The notes: generated by a model from the letters alone, not told the origin. Counted from the first letter of the stretch, positions 48,053-59,007 are shown. The stretch: 64,000 nt of DNA from Vibrio marisflavi CECT 7928 (GCF_921294215.1 NZ_CAKLDM010000001.1:930001-994000), one strand, 5' to 3'. Numbers and translations are program-made.

Positions 48053-49933
48053 TTAAACCATGTAAAACAGCAATATAACGGCACCAACGATCATCCATAG
48101 GACGTAACGTGATACTTGATTGCCTTGCCCTTCGCTAATTATCTCACCACTGCTTGATACTGCAGAAGAGACACCACCGACGACACCTTTATTAAGAATC
48201 CAACGCTCGATTACTGTTTCTAGTAATCCAGTTAGCGCTTTAAAGCTACGGATAAAGATAAGCTTTGAAAGATCATCGATATACCAAGCTGCATTTAGGA
48301 ACTTGTTGTCACCAATGCCCTTGCCTGTAGCAAGCTCTTTCTTAACCATTACATGGGCAATCCATACGCCAGCGATTGCAATCACAGCGCCTAGAACTTC
48401 AAGCAACAACCCAGTAGTCGGATCAAGTTCTGGCACAGCACCTAACACTTGGCTCAACCAAGGAACAAACAAGTGAGGACCGAAAGACCAATCTGATGGG
48501 AACTGAATCCAACCAATCGCGATAGAGCCAACAGCCAAGATGCCTGTTGAAACCTTCATCTGCCAAGGCAGACCTTTCTCGCTGATGTAAGATGGTTTAG
48601 TAAACTCAGTACGGTTCTTACCGTTGAATACCATGAAGTACATACGGAAAGCGTAGATGCTAGTAAATAGTGCACCCACTAGACCTAGCCCAGCGAGTAA
48701 CCAACCTAAATGGCCAGTATCTGTTGCTGCGATGATCGCATCTTTCGAGTAGAAGCTTGACGTGATAACTGGCAGTGCAGCTAAGCTCGCAGAACCTGCT
48801 AGGTAAGTCCACTTCATCCACGGTAGACGTTTGCCAAGACCACCCATCTTACGGATATCGTGATCATGGCTATACATGTCGATGATGACACCAGAACCGA
48901 TGAACAGCAGTGCTTTAAAGCAAGCGTGAACAATCACGTGGAAAATAGCTAAGTCGTACGCGCCTACACCAAGAGCTGCAAACATGTAACCGATTTGGCT
49001 GATTGTAGAGTAAGCAAGGATACGTTTGATATCGTTTTGCGCTACCGCACAAGTCGCTGCGTAGAATGCAGTGAATGCACCCACTAGTGATACCCACCAA
49101 GCTACATCAGGAACTAGGTTGTAAAGAACGTGAGTACGCGCGATTAGGTAAACGCCAGCCGTAACCATGGTTGCTGCGTGAATCAATGCCGAAACCGTTG
49201 ATGGACCTGCCATTGATTCAGGTAGCCACACGTGCATTGGGAACTGTGCGGACTTCGCCATACCACCTGCTAGGAACAGTAGGCAGATTACAGCAATGAT
49301 GCCAAGATCAACCGGTTGTGTTGTTGCTAGGTGGAAAATCTCTTGCAGGTTAACTGTCTTGAAAGAAACAAACGCAAGCAAGATACCGATAGCAAGTAGC
49401 GTATCACCAATACGGGTAACAACGAATGCCTTACGACCAGAGTAAACGTTCTTCTCTTTGTTGTAGTAGTGAGAAATCAAGCCGTATGAACATAGGCCCA
49501 TGATTTCCCAACCTGTGTACAACAAGATTAGGTTATCGGCCATAACAAAGAACAGCATGCCCGCTACGAACAAATTCAAGTAGCAGAAGTAACGACGCTC
49601 ACCAAAGTCTTTGCGCATGAACGGTACAGAGAACAAGTGGATTAGGAAGCCAACCCAAGTTGTTACTGTGATCATTACAAGCGTTAGTCTATCGACTGTT
49701 AGGCCAATGTTGACCTTCCATGCACCGACAGACATCCACGTCCACAACTGTTGATGGTAATCAGGATTAAAATCACTGTTAATCCAAAGTGCACCAACCA
49801 AAATCGCCGAAATGAACACCGAGCTTGCCGCCATAATACCGCTTGCACGAAGTGGCATTCTGCCACCTAGCAATACGATAATTGCAGCGCTAAGTAGAGG
49901 TAAGGTAGGGATTAACCATAAAACGTTATTCAT
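48053..49933 (-). CDS. nuoL: NADH-quinone oxidoreductase subunit L
   Basis: 626 residues, the largest antiporter-like subunit, with the long amphipathic lateral helix near its C-terminus. The signature LYTGWEIMGLCSYGLISHYY carries the conserved Glu, and HVWLPESMAGPSTVSALIHA the channel residues. The start overlaps the nuoK stop by one base. Confidence 0.97.
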   Translation of the reverse strand: MNNVLWLIPTLPLLSAAIIVLLGGRMPLRASGIMAASSVFISAILVGALWINSDFNPDYHQQLWTWMSVGAWKVNIGLTVDRLTLVMITVTTWVGFLIHLFSVPFMRKDFGERRYFCYLNLFVAGMLFFVMADNLILLYTGWEIMGLCSYGLISHYYNKEKNVYSGRKAFVVTRIGDTLLAIGILLAFVSFKTVNLQEIFHLATTQPVDLGIIAVICLLFLAGGMAKSAQFPMHVWLPESMAGPSTVSALIHAATMVTAGVYLIARTHVLYNLVPDVAWWVSLVGAFTAFYAATCAVAQNDIKRILAYSTISQIGYMFAALGVGAYDLAIFHVIVHACFKALLFIGSGVIIDMYSHDHDIRKMGGLGKRLPWMKWTYLAGSASLAALPVITSSFYSKDAIIAATDTGHLGWLLAGLGLVGALFTSIYAFRMYFMVFNGKNRTEFTKPSYISEKGLPWQMKVSTGILAVGSIAIGWIQFPSDWSFGPHLFVPWLSQVLGAVPELDPTTGLLLEVLGAVIAIAGVWIAHVMVKKELATGKGIGDNKFLNAAWYIDDLSKLIFIRSFKALTGLLETVIERWILNKGVVGGVSSAVSSSGEIISEGQGNQVSRYVLWMIVGAVILLFYMV

Positions 49934-50259
49934 TATAGCTCTCCCCCTTTCGCTACTAGACGATCGCTAAGCTGGTTAAGCTTGTCAACGCGAGTTGTTT
50001 TAAGGTGACGGTAAGATAGCATCGCTAGCATAAGTACCACTGAAAGTTCACAACCTGCAGCAATCATCAAAAATAGCGTCACTACTTGCCCTGTTGGGTC
50101 ATTCCAGTATTGCCCTGCACCAACAAGTGCAAGAGCAACACCGTTAAGCATCACTTCAATGCCCATAAGAACGAACAGTAGTTGACGACGAACTAAAACA
50201 ATTAAAAGACCAATCACAAACATCAGCAGTGACAAAGTCAGAACAGTAAACACACTCAT
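49933..50259 (-). CDS. nuoK: NADH-quinone oxidoreductase subunit K
   Basis: 108 residues, three membrane helices, small membrane subunit of complex I homologous to MrpC. Conserved glutamates lie in MGIEVMLNGVALAL and AAGCELSVVLMLAML. Translation is coupled to nuoJ by a four-base overlap. Confidence 0.96.
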   Translation of the reverse strand: MSVFTVLTLSLLMFVIGLLIVLVRRQLLFVLMGIEVMLNGVALALVGAGQYWNDPTGQVVTLFLMIAAGCELSVVLMLAMLSYRHLKTTRVDKLNQLSDRLVAKGGEL

Positions 50260-50795
50260 GCTTGCTCCTCCAATGCCGTTTCTGAAGCATCTGCTTCAGC
50301 TTGCGGTTTAACATGTGCAGCTAGATAAATCACAGCAACAAGAGCACCTAGTAGAAGAGTTGAAATCGCTTCGATGGCAAGTTTGTAATGCTCGAATAAG
50401 TCGTAACCGACGCTTTTCGCACTGATCATGTGAACAGTTTGCGCAGACTCAACCGTTAAAGAGCTAGTCAACACAAGGAAGCCTTCAACCAACATCACAA
50501 CCAATAGGATGACTGGTAAAATGATGCTTTTATTGGCTGTCATAGGAAAGCTTTCACTTGCCGGACTGAGCATAATGAAAAAGACAAACAACACCATAAT
50601 CGCGCCAACGTACAAAATAATTTGTAGTGCAGCGACAAATGGCGAGCCAAGAAGATAGAAGATCACTGCCAGTGCCAATAGAGAGGTAGTGAGGTACACT
50701 GCCCCATGCATCGGCTCTTTGACGAACAGCAAACTTATTGCAGCAAGCAGCATAATCACACTGCTTGCGTAGAATATAATATTCCAAGTTAACAT
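50256..50795 (-). CDS. nuoJ: NADH-quinone oxidoreductase subunit J
   Basis: 179 residues, five membrane helices, with the conserved ILYVGAIMVLFVFFIMLS (a pi-bulge helix important in coupling). The C-terminus is Ala/Glu-rich. It starts 16 bases after the nuoI stop. Confidence 0.95.
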   Translation of the reverse strand: MLTWNIIFYASSVIMLLAAISLLFVKEPMHGAVYLTTSLLALAVIFYLLGSPFVAALQIILYVGAIMVLFVFFIMLSPASESFPMTANKSIILPVILLVVMLVEGFLVLTSSLTVESAQTVHMISAKSVGYDLFEHYKLAIEAISTLLLGALVAVIYLAAHVKPQAEADASETALEEQA

Positions 50796-50811
50796 TATTT
50801 ACCTCGCCAAA

Positions 50812-51345
50812 TTACGGCAGCAAAGTGTAAACATCGATAGGCGGTTTCTCGTCCGCACCATCACCTATAGCCTTCCCTTTAATTGCTACGCCAGCATGCT
50901 CGTAGTAATTAAAATCAGGGTGCTTACCAGGACCATCAATCAGAAGATCTTCTTTCTGGTACACCAACTTCTCATGAGTGTATTTACCCATTTCAAAATC
51001 AGTCGTACATTGAATCGATAGCGTTGGACAGGCTTCTTCACACATGCCGCAGAAAATGCAGCGACTGAAGTCCAATTGGAACTTCTTCGCATAGCGGCGC
51101 TCGTCTTCACGCTCAGAACCTTGAATGGTGATCGCGTTCGAAGGACAAACTGAAGAGCACAAGTAACAAGCAACACAGCGCTCGTCACCTGATGGATCTT
51201 TTGTCAAAACAATACGGCCACGCCAACGCTCTGGTAGATCTGGCTTAACTTCCGGGTAGCAGACAGTATCTCTGGGAGCCCAAGCATGTTTAAGGGTCGT
51301 TCCGAAGGCCCCTGTGACTTCACTGAGTATTTTTAATATTTTCAT
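50812..51345 (-). CDS. nuoI: NADH-quinone oxidoreductase subunit I, 2 x [4Fe-4S]
   Basis: 177 residues with two ferredoxin motifs, CVACYLCSSVCPSNAI and CIFCGMCEEACPTLSI, holding clusters N6a and N6b that pass electrons toward N2. I place the start at ATG 51345 (MKILKILSEVTGA) with GAGAAG upstream; the longer frame lacks a site. It lies 57 bases after nuoH. Confidence 0.96.
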   Translation of the reverse strand: MKILKILSEVTGAFGTTLKHAWAPRDTVCYPEVKPDLPERWRGRIVLTKDPSGDERCVACYLCSSVCPSNAITIQGSEREDERRYAKKFQLDFSRCIFCGMCEEACPTLSIQCTTDFEMGKYTHEKLVYQKEDLLIDGPGKHPDFNYYEHAGVAIKGKAIGDGADEKPPIDVYTLLP

Positions 51346-51402
51346 AATTCTTCTCGATAAAAGAGCTTTCTCGATCAATTCCGCATATTGAATACAGAAT
51401 GG

Positions 51403-52380
51403 CTACATCCAGAATGCACCGATGATCGCTGTCGCAAGGATATTCAACAAACCAAGAGGTAGTAGGAATTTCCAACCGAACGCCATCAATTGGTCGTAAC
51501 GGGTTCTTGGCAAACTTGCACGCATCCAAACAAAGAAGAATACGAGTAAGAATGTTTTCAAACAGAACCAGAATACGCCCATTAGTGGGAAAGCTTCTGC
51601 CCAAGGACCATGCCAGCCACCAAGGTACAAAGTAGTAGTCATCGCGCCGACTAGAATCACGCCTAGATATTCACCTAGGAAGAACATCGCGAATGGCATA
51701 CCACCGTACTCAGTGTTAAAACCTGCGTTCAATTCGTTTTCTGCTTCTGGCATATCGAATGGAAGACGGTGAGTCTCAGCGATACCCGCAATTAGGAAAA
51801 CAATGAAGCCAACTGGTTGTAGCACAATGTATGGAATCGTTTGAGCATCAACGATTTTGCTTAAGCTAAAGCTGCCCGCTAGCATAACCACACCAAGAAC
51901 AGCGACACCCATAGCTAACTCATAGCTAATTAGCTGTGCGATAGTACGGATTGCACCAAGCATTGTGTATTTCGAGCTTGACGCCCAACCACCCAAGAAC
52001 ACACCGTAAGCATGAATCGAGCTTAGGCCCATCAAGAACAGCAAACCAACATTCAAATCGCCAGCCCAAGAAATGTTCTGACCGACAGGCAGCAATGCAA
52101 AACTCACTAGAATTGCAACTACCACCAATATTGGCGCTAAGATATACAGCTTTCTGTCTACGAAGCCGGGTAAAAAGTGCTCTTTTGTTAACAGTTTTGC
52201 TGCATCACATAATGCTTGGAAAATACCAAATGGACCTGCACGGTTAGGGCCGTAACGGTCTTGTAGAAGTGCCAAAGCACGACGTTCAAATAGGACTGTG
52301 TAACCAGCAACAAGGATCAAACCAAAAATGGTGACCACCATGCCAATCAGAACATAAATCCAATAGTGCAAAGGATCCAT
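51403..52380 (-). CDS. nuoH: NADH-quinone oxidoreductase subunit H
   Basis: 325 residues, eight membrane helices, forming much of the quinone-binding chamber. Typical text: ERRALALLQDRYGPNRAGPF and AETHRLPFDMPEAENELNAG (acidic loop essential for quinone reaction). The start shares one base with the nuoG stop. Confidence 0.97.
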   Translation of the reverse strand: MDPLHYWIYVLIGMVVTIFGLILVAGYTVLFERRALALLQDRYGPNRAGPFGIFQALCDAAKLLTKEHFLPGFVDRKLYILAPILVVVAILVSFALLPVGQNISWAGDLNVGLLFLMGLSSIHAYGVFLGGWASSSKYTMLGAIRTIAQLISYELAMGVAVLGVVMLAGSFSLSKIVDAQTIPYIVLQPVGFIVFLIAGIAETHRLPFDMPEAENELNAGFNTEYGGMPFAMFFLGEYLGVILVGAMTTTLYLGGWHGPWAEAFPLMGVFWFCLKTFLLVFFFVWMRASLPRTRYDQLMAFGWKFLLPLGLLNILATAIIGAFWM

Positions 52381-54749
52381 TAAGCTTCTCCTACCGTTGC
52401 TGTTTTCGCTTTGGCTTTGCCATTCGCGTCAACATTGGTTGCATCAATAAAGAGATCCGCTGCTTTCTCTAGCTGAACTGGAGCAGCAATCTCAGTACCC
52501 AGTTTGTTCACATCTACGCGAGACAAGGCTACTGCGTTGTCAGCAACATGAGAATCAATCACAACTGTGCGTGTTACTTGCTTCTTCGCTACTTTCACTG
52601 TCAGGCGATCACCCGTTTTAACCGAAATCGCGTTCGCTAATTCAGCATTGACATAAATAGCTGCGTTCGGCTTTAGAGAAGCAAGCTCGTCAGCGCAATC
52701 TGCAATGTAGCCTTCACCATGCCAGCGTGATAGAGCAACTTGAGTCTGCCCTGCTTTCGCTGGTTTGAATGATGCATCTTGCTCTTTAGCTGAAAGCTCA
52801 ATTGCAAACTTACTTGCATCAAGGCGAACACCTTGTGAGCCAGCTTGCGGGTGCGTTTCTGTTAACCCAGCAAGGAAGTTATTGATCGCTTCTTGGTCAA
52901 CATCCACCATTTGCTCGATTAACACTTCAGCACTAAATAGAGACTCTTGACGTTTAAACGACTGAGCAAAGCTTTGTAGGCGACCTTCATAGTTGATAGT
53001 CATACCATTGCGCTCTGGCCATGCCGCTAGAGGAATCACAAGGTCTGCTGCTTTCACTGAAGCAGTATTGATCTTATCAGCAACGATTAAGCGCTTAACT
53101 TGGCCACGTAGATCTGACCAACCTGTCGCTTTCTCGCCGAACGGATCAGAGCCAACAACCAATAGTGTGTCGATTTCGCCTTTCGCCAATTTCTGCTTCA
53201 GCTTGTCACAAGAATCAGCTTCAGCAACCAACGCTGCACCTGTCGAACCAGCTGCCGATTGAGCAATCGCTAGTTTTGCTTTTTCGCCTAGAGTAGCAGT
53301 TACTTTCTCTAACGCCTTGATACCAGACACGTTAAGTAGTTCAGCCACACCTAGAATCACAACTTTGTTAGCTTCTTTCGTAGCTGCTGCGAACTTGTTT
53401 ACCCACTCGCTGTTAACAGACTCACCAGCACAAGCTTTTTCGACTTGCTCTAGCGTCTCTAACCACTGTGAAGGAGCAACAGTTTGGCTTAGGCCTTTTT
53501 GGAATTTACGTGACGCTGTCACTAAGTGAGAGCCAGTAGCGTGAAGAATATGAACTGGACGCTTCTCTTTCATCACTTGGCGAACTGCCATGTCTAACAT
53601 AGGAGCATGTTCAGTTAGTTCACCAACAACAAGAACTACATCCGCTTGTTCGATCTCTTTTACGCTTGGCGCATTTGAGTTCGCAGCTACTGCTGCTTTG
53701 GTAAATGCTTCTTCTGTCTCAGACACAAATGGTGAGAAAGGCGCATTCAGTTGAGCGGCTAGCTGGCGAAGTGCTGTATTAGTTAGCAAGTCTTCTTCAG
53801 CAGAACCTAAGATACCCACGCGACCTTGCGCTTCACCAAGCTCTTTTGCTAGGCGCTGAGCTGGCTCTGCATCAGCAAGTGGTTTGCCATCAAGTAGAAC
53901 TTGCAGTGGACGATCTTTTGCTTCAGTACCATGCGCGCCATAACGGCCACGGTCACAAATGAAGTAAGGGTTTACTGCAGACTTGCCTTCTTCCGCCGGG
54001 TGAACGCGACGTAGAGTACCTTCACGGCCACCCACTTCAACATTACAACCTACGCTACAACCAGAACAGATAGAATCTGCTTTATCTAGCATCCAAGTGC
54101 GGCTGTACTTACGACGGTAAACTTTATCCGTGAATACACCAGTTGGACATACTGTCACTAGGTTGCCAGAAAACGGGCTGTCAAAAGCGCCATCTTCAGT
54201 GCGACGGAACAACACGTGGTTGCTTGAACCCATTGCTCCAAAATCATCGCCTAGAGCGTAGTTTTGGTAGTAACGAACACAGCGGTAACAAGTTACACAG
54301 CGGTTCATGGTTTGATAAACCAGTGGACCAAGGTATTGATCAGGCATTGTACGCTTCATGCCATCGTAACGACGGTACGCGTGACCTACGCTGATTGTAG
54401 TATCTTGTAGGTGGCAATCACCACCTTCATCACATACTGGGCAGTCATTCGGGTGGTTAGTCATGTAGAACTCAACCACACCTTTTTGAATTTGCTGAGC
54501 TTTATCGCTCTTGAATTTGTAACGCTGACCGTCTTGCGCAGGAATAGTACAAGTCATCACAGTACGTGGACGCTCACCTTCTTTTTGTGGCACTGTTTCC
54601 ATTGCACAAATACGACAAGAGCCCGCAGCACCTAGCGCAGGATGATAACAGAAGTAAGGCGCTTCGATGCCTGCACGGCGAGCTGCGTCTAGGACGTTCT
54701 CACCCGCTTCGAATTCAACCGCTTTATCATCAATATAAATAGTACCCAT
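52380..54749 (-). CDS. nuoG: NADH-quinone oxidoreductase subunit G
   Basis: 789 residues. N-terminal [2Fe-2S] domain (FCYHPALGAAGSCRICAME), His-ligated cluster (TNHPNDCPVCDEGGDC) and [4Fe-4S] motif CVTCYRCVRYYQ with CPTGVFTDK further on. The additional N7 motif CSGCSVGCNVEV...FICDRGRYG is retained. The C-terminal molybdopterin-oxidoreductase-like part is long but catalytically inactive in complex I; here it is about 120 residues shorter than in E. coli NuoG (908). Confidence 0.95.
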   Translation of the reverse strand: MGTIYIDDKAVEFEAGENVLDAARRAGIEAPYFCYHPALGAAGSCRICAMETVPQKEGERPRTVMTCTIPAQDGQRYKFKSDKAQQIQKGVVEFYMTNHPNDCPVCDEGGDCHLQDTTISVGHAYRRYDGMKRTMPDQYLGPLVYQTMNRCVTCYRCVRYYQNYALGDDFGAMGSSNHVLFRRTEDGAFDSPFSGNLVTVCPTGVFTDKVYRRKYSRTWMLDKADSICSGCSVGCNVEVGGREGTLRRVHPAEEGKSAVNPYFICDRGRYGAHGTEAKDRPLQVLLDGKPLADAEPAQRLAKELGEAQGRVGILGSAEEDLLTNTALRQLAAQLNAPFSPFVSETEEAFTKAAVAANSNAPSVKEIEQADVVLVVGELTEHAPMLDMAVRQVMKEKRPVHILHATGSHLVTASRKFQKGLSQTVAPSQWLETLEQVEKACAGESVNSEWVNKFAAATKEANKVVILGVAELLNVSGIKALEKVTATLGEKAKLAIAQSAAGSTGAALVAEADSCDKLKQKLAKGEIDTLLVVGSDPFGEKATGWSDLRGQVKRLIVADKINTASVKAADLVIPLAAWPERNGMTINYEGRLQSFAQSFKRQESLFSAEVLIEQMVDVDQEAINNFLAGLTETHPQAGSQGVRLDASKFAIELSAKEQDASFKPAKAGQTQVALSRWHGEGYIADCADELASLKPNAAIYVNAELANAISVKTGDRLTVKVAKKQVTRTVVIDSHVADNAVALSRVDVNKLGTEIAAPVQLEKAADLFIDATNVDANGKAKAKTATVGEA

Positions 54750-54751
54750 GA

Positions 54752-56041
54752 TTAAGCTTCCTCCGCTTCTACACTTGCTGCCATTTCATGCGTGCAAGCT
54801 TTCGCTTCGATGTGTGCTTCAAAAACATGTCTAAAGTGCTTAAGACCTGCCATGATCGGCATTAGCGCACCCGGTGCTAGCGCACAGAATGTGTTCGGAT
54901 AAATCGTGTCACAAAGCTCATGCAGTAGATCAAGGTCTGCAGCTGTTGCTACGCCCTTCTCAAACTTCTCAAGAACATGTACAACATATGGAAGACCGTC
55001 ACGACAAGGCGTACAGTAACCACAAGACTCACGAGCGAAGAACTCAGTCAGGTTGATCATGAAGTCGATTGGACAGATAGAATCGTCCATTACGATGATA
55101 CCGCCTGTACCTAGACGAGAGCCAACACTTGCTGGACCATCCCAATCAAGAGGTACATCTAAGTGCTCTGGAAGCATGAATTGAGTAGACGCACCACCTG
55201 GTAGGAAACCAACCAACTCTCTGCCGTCTAATAGGCCGCCTGCGTGCTCAAAAATAAGCTCGCGTGCTGTTGTACCCATTGGTAGTTCGAAGAAGCCAGG
55301 CTTCTTAACTGGGCCAGATACTTGATAGATATGGCTACCCGCAGCGTTGCCTTTACCTTGAGATTTGAACCACTCAGCACCTTTGTGAGCAATCCAAGGG
55401 ATATGACAAACCGTTTCGACATTGTTAATGATGGTTGGTTGTCCCCAAAGACCTTTTACGATCGGGAACGGCGGCTTAGCACGAGGGTTACCACGGTAGC
55501 CTTCTAATGCGTTTAATAGTGCAGTTTCTTCACCACAGATGTAACGACCAGCACTTAAGTGCACGTCAACATCTAGATCCCAGCCAGATCCTTTAATGTT
55601 TTTACCAACTAGACCTGCTGCTTTTGCATCTTCCACTGCTTTTTCTAGCAGTTTTGCACCTTCACGGTATTCGCCACGAATGAAAACGAACGCTTTATCA
55701 GCACCCAATAGATAACTACTGGCAATAACACCTTCAAGGATGGTGTGCGGGTCACGGTATAATACTTGGCGGTCTTTGAATGAACCCGGTTCAGATTCAT
55801 CTAAGTTAACCACTAGATAAACAGGGTGAGACGCGTCTTTTGCAAGGAAGCCCCATTTAACACCTGTAGGGAAACCACCACCACCACAGCCACGTAGGCC
55901 TGATGCTTTGATTTCTTCTAGAAGTGGCTCTCTGTCTTTACCAATAATAGTTTCAAGACTTTCGTAGCCACCTGCCGCTTGGTAGCCAGCTAAATCTAGA
56001 GGTTTTTCGTTGTGAAAGTTACGACTTAGTACCAGATCCAT
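54752..56041 (-). CDS. nuoF: NADH-quinone oxidoreductase subunit F, FMN/NADH site
   Basis: 429 residues; the NADH dehydrogenase core of complex I. The glycine-rich loop LRGCGGGGFPTGVKW binds NADH/FMN, VNLDESEPGSFKDRQ is FMN-binding, and ESCGYCTPCRDG with a later Cys in NTFCALAPGA holds cluster N3. Start and nuoE stop share one base (TAATG). Confidence 0.97.
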   Translation of the reverse strand: MDLVLSRNFHNEKPLDLAGYQAAGGYESLETIIGKDREPLLEEIKASGLRGCGGGGFPTGVKWGFLAKDASHPVYLVVNLDESEPGSFKDRQVLYRDPHTILEGVIASSYLLGADKAFVFIRGEYREGAKLLEKAVEDAKAAGLVGKNIKGSGWDLDVDVHLSAGRYICGEETALLNALEGYRGNPRAKPPFPIVKGLWGQPTIINNVETVCHIPWIAHKGAEWFKSQGKGNAAGSHIYQVSGPVKKPGFFELPMGTTARELIFEHAGGLLDGRELVGFLPGGASTQFMLPEHLDVPLDWDGPASVGSRLGTGGIIVMDDSICPIDFMINLTEFFARESCGYCTPCRDGLPYVVHVLEKFEKGVATAADLDLLHELCDTIYPNTFCALAPGALMPIMAGLKHFRHVFEAHIEAKACTHEMAASVEAEEA

Positions 56042-56607
56042 TATGCTTTCTCCTCGTTTGGCTTACTTGGCTCATCTTGAGGAGTCAACATAGCGATCAT
56101 GCTACGGTAATCAGGTTTCTCAGCAAGCTTCATCTCTTCCTCAGCCATCTGAGTAATGATGTCGCGTACCTTCTCTTCAGTCAGCTCACCTTCTACACGA
56201 TCATCGTTAATCAACGCTGCAGGCGCGCGATCACACAGACCTAAACAGATGCTCGGTAGGACAGTAACGCTGCCGTCGTTTGCAATTTCACCCAACTGTT
56301 TACCAGTGGCTTTCTTTGCCGCTTCCAATACCTTCTTAGAACCACGCGTATGACATGAAATGCTGTCGCAAACACGCATGATATTTCGGCCAACCGGACG
56401 GCGGCGCAATAAGGTGTAGAAAGTAATAATTTCATCTAATTGAGTTGTTGAAAGTTCAGTCAGTTCACTAACCGCTTCCAAGCCCTCTTTGGTGATATAT
56501 CCATATTTATCCTGCACAAAGTACAGACAGTAGATAGCTCCTGCCCGCTTCTCAGGATAGTGAGCAATATGCTCTTCCAAATGTGCGATTTCTTGTTCAG
56601 TTAACAT
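56041..56607 (-). CDS. nuoE: NADH-quinone oxidoreductase subunit E, [2Fe-2S]
   Basis: 188 residues with a thioredoxin-like [2Fe-2S] fold: VCDSISCHTRG and CLGLCDRAPAALIND hold cluster N1a. The C-terminal tail is Glu/Pro/Lys-rich and longer than in E. coli. GAGGAAAAA precedes the start. Between nuoCD and this gene lie 120 bases without gene, including AACAG-TG-CTGTT at 56706-56717, the only sizeable gap in the operon. Confidence 0.95.
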   Translation of the reverse strand: MLTEQEIAHLEEHIAHYPEKRAGAIYCLYFVQDKYGYITKEGLEAVSELTELSTTQLDEIITFYTLLRRRPVGRNIMRVCDSISCHTRGSKKVLEAAKKATGKQLGEIANDGSVTVLPSICLGLCDRAPAALINDDRVEGELTEEKVRDIITQMAEEEMKLAEKPDYRSMIAMLTPQDEPSKPNEEKA

Positions 56608-56727
56608 TTTTTCCTCACATCGGCCCGACTTTACATCGACCAGTATCTAAGTTGTCGCTTCTTAACCTGCGATAGGCTAAAAAGCGCCTAACTTCAGCAT
56701 CTTATAACAGTGCTGTTTTATTGATAT

Positions 56728-58455
56728 TTAACGGTCAATGTCCGCCAAAACATAATCTATTGAGCCTATCAAGCAGATGATGTTCCCGAGCAAATCGCCT
56801 TTAGAAACTGCTTTAACAGACTGGAAGTGGGTGAAAGACGGAGTGCGAATACGCACACGGTATGGACACCCAGTACCGTTACTTACGGTGTGGTAGCCAG
56901 TAAGACCCTTTGATGTTTCCGTCGCAAAGAATGTCTCTGCTACTGGGAAGTCAAAACCACGTCCAGTATCAACGAAACTGTGAATCAATGTTTCGATGTC
57001 TTTCAGTGCATTTTGCTTACGTGGGAAACCAAATTTCGGAGCATTATCTGCAAGGTGTGGGCCTTCTGGCATGCGATCAGCCGCTTGGCGAATGATCTTC
57101 AAACTTTCTGTCAGTTCTTGAACACGTAGAACAGTACGAGTGTATGCATCACCGTCTTTACCAACTGGCACATCAAAGTCGTAATCTTCGTAGCCCATGT
57201 ATGGCATTTGCTTACGCGCATCGAAGTTAATACCAGTTGCGCGCAAGTTTGGACCTGTGAGGCCATAATCTAATGCTAGTTCTTGGCTGTATACCGCAAC
57301 GCCTTGAGTACGAGCCTTGAAGATCATTGATTTTGTCATCAACTTCTCAAGATCTGGTACTAGTTTTTCTACCGCATCGCAAGCTGCATCTACTGCTGCT
57401 CTCCAGCCATCTGGTAGGTCTTGAGATACACCACCAATACGGAAGAATGCAGGGTGCATACGACCGCCACAGATAAGTTCGATAACGTCAAAGATCTTCT
57501 CACGCTCGGTGAAAGCGTAGAATGCTGGAGCCATACCACCAAGGTTGTGCGTGATACTACCAAACCAAACTAGGTGGCTCGAGATACGGAATAGTTCACA
57601 AAGCATGATACGCATTGTCTTAGCGCGCTCTGGAACTTCAATACCTGTCATCGCTTCTAAGCCAAGAAGGTATGGCAATTCACCTGCAACACCGCCTAGA
57701 TAGTCAATACGGTCAGTGTATGGAATGTAGTTATGGAAAGTATGGCGTTCTGCTAGTTTTTCAGCACCACGGTGGTGGAAACCAATCTCTTGGTCTAGCT
57801 CTTCAATGCGCTCGCCTTTCATTTTAACTTTAAGACGAATAACACCATCTGTACCCGGGTGGTTTGGACCAATATTCAATACCATTGAACCATCTTCTTG
57901 CTTACCCTTGATCTCGTAAGATTCCATCACGTTCTGGAAATCTTCACCTTCAAGATCGAACGGTTCGTCCATTAGTGTGGCGCGAGCCGGGTAAGTTTTA
58001 CGAAGTGGATGACCTTTCCAGAAATCAAACGTCAGGATACGACGAAGATCTGGGTGACCCGCAAACTTGATACCGAACATGTCATAAACTTCACGCTCGT
58101 ACCAGTCTGCGTTAGGCCAAACAACTGTCGCTGTTGGTACTTCAATAGAATCGTTCGCGATGTGAGTGCGAACAGAAATAAACTGGCTAGTAGAAATGCT
58201 CAGTAGATGGTAAAAAACTGTCAGACCACCACCACGCTCTGCTTCATCAATCGCGGATAGGTCAAACAGCATTTCAAATTTCGGTGTCGATTCTTTCTTA
58301 AGGTAGGTCAGCATCTCAATGAGCTGATCACAATCGACTTGATAGCTTTCAGTGCCGATAACAGAACCTGGAAGTGCTTTCGCACCAAAGCGCTCTGTTA
58401 ACGTTTGTTGTAAATCGCTTACTGCGACTTCCTCAATTGTTAGTTCTGTGCTCAT
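56728..58455 (-). CDS. nuoCD: NADH-quinone oxidoreductase fused subunits C and D
   Basis: 575 residues. The first 180 form NuoC ([20 protein letters not shown]), the remainder NuoD ([19 protein letters not shown] and [19 protein letters not shown]), the 49-kDa subunit that lines the quinone site. The fusion is the enterobacterial-type arrangement seen in E. coli. It begins directly after nuoB without spacing. Confidence 0.97.
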   Translation of the reverse strand: MSTELTIEEVAVSDLQQTLTERFGAKALPGSVIGTESYQVDCDQLIEMLTYLKKESTPKFEMLFDLSAIDEAERGGGLTVFYHLLSISTSQFISVRTHIANDSIEVPTATVVWPNADWYEREVYDMFGIKFAGHPDLRRILTFDFWKGHPLRKTYPARATLMDEPFDLEGEDFQNVMESYEIKGKQEDGSMVLNIGPNHPGTDGVIRLKVKMKGERIEELDQEIGFHHRGAEKLAERHTFHNYIPYTDRIDYLGGVAGELPYLLGLEAMTGIEVPERAKTMRIMLCELFRISSHLVWFGSITHNLGGMAPAFYAFTEREKIFDVIELICGGRMHPAFFRIGGVSQDLPDGWRAAVDAACDAVEKLVPDLEKLMTKSMIFKARTQGVAVYSQELALDYGLTGPNLRATGINFDARKQMPYMGYEDYDFDVPVGKDGDAYTRTVLRVQELTESLKIIRQAADRMPEGPHLADNAPKFGFPRKQNALKDIETLIHSFVDTGRGFDFPVAETFFATETSKGLTGYHTVSNGTGCPYRVRIRTPSFTHFQSVKAVSKGDLLGNIICLIGSIDYVLADIDR

Positions 58456-59007
58456 TTATTCAACCCTCAAGCCAAGAGGCTTACGATTTTTCTTTAGAAC
58501 AGAAACCGGGTTTGCTTTGACGTAGTCTTGAAGCATCAACAAACCTTCTAACAATGCGTCAGGACGAGGAGGACAGCCTGGAACGTATACGTCAACCGGT
58601 AGGATTTTATCAACACCTTGCACAACACTGTAGATATCGTACATACCACCAGAGTTCGAACATGACCCCATAGAGATAACCCACTTAGGCTCAAGCATCT
58701 GATCGTAGATGTGCTTCATAAGAGGAGCCATTTTGACAAAGCAAGTACCTGCCGTGATTAACACGTCACTTTGGCGAGGAGAACCACGTAGTACCTCAGA
58801 TCCAAAACGCGCCATGTCGTAACGTGGCGTCGCTGCTGTCATCATTTCAACGAAGCAGCAAGAAGTACCAAAGTTATATGGCCATAGTGAGTGTTTACGG
58901 CTGTAAGAGATGAGGTCATCTACTTTGCCAACGATATTGGTGATTAAATTATTGCCTTTTTCAGATTGCTCTTTGTCGGCATTAACAACAGGAATGATGT
59001 CGCTCAT
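58456..59007 (-). CDS. nuoB: NADH-quinone oxidoreductase subunit B, cluster N2
   Basis: 183 residues. Ligands of the terminal [4Fe-4S] cluster N2 are visible: tandem cysteines in [10 protein letters not shown], Cys in [11 protein letters not shown] and Cys in [14 protein letters not shown]. It hands electrons to quinone. Its ATG overlaps the nuoA stop by four bases. Confidence 0.97.
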   Translation of the reverse strand: MSDIIPVVNADKEQSEKGNNLITNIVGKVDDLISYSRKHSLWPYNFGTSCCFVEMMTAATPRYDMARFGSEVLRGSPRQSDVLITAGTCFVKMAPLMKHIYDQMLEPKWVISMGSCSNSGGMYDIYSVVQGVDKILPVDVYVPGCPPRPDALLEGLLMLQDYVKANPVSVLKKNRKPLGLRVE

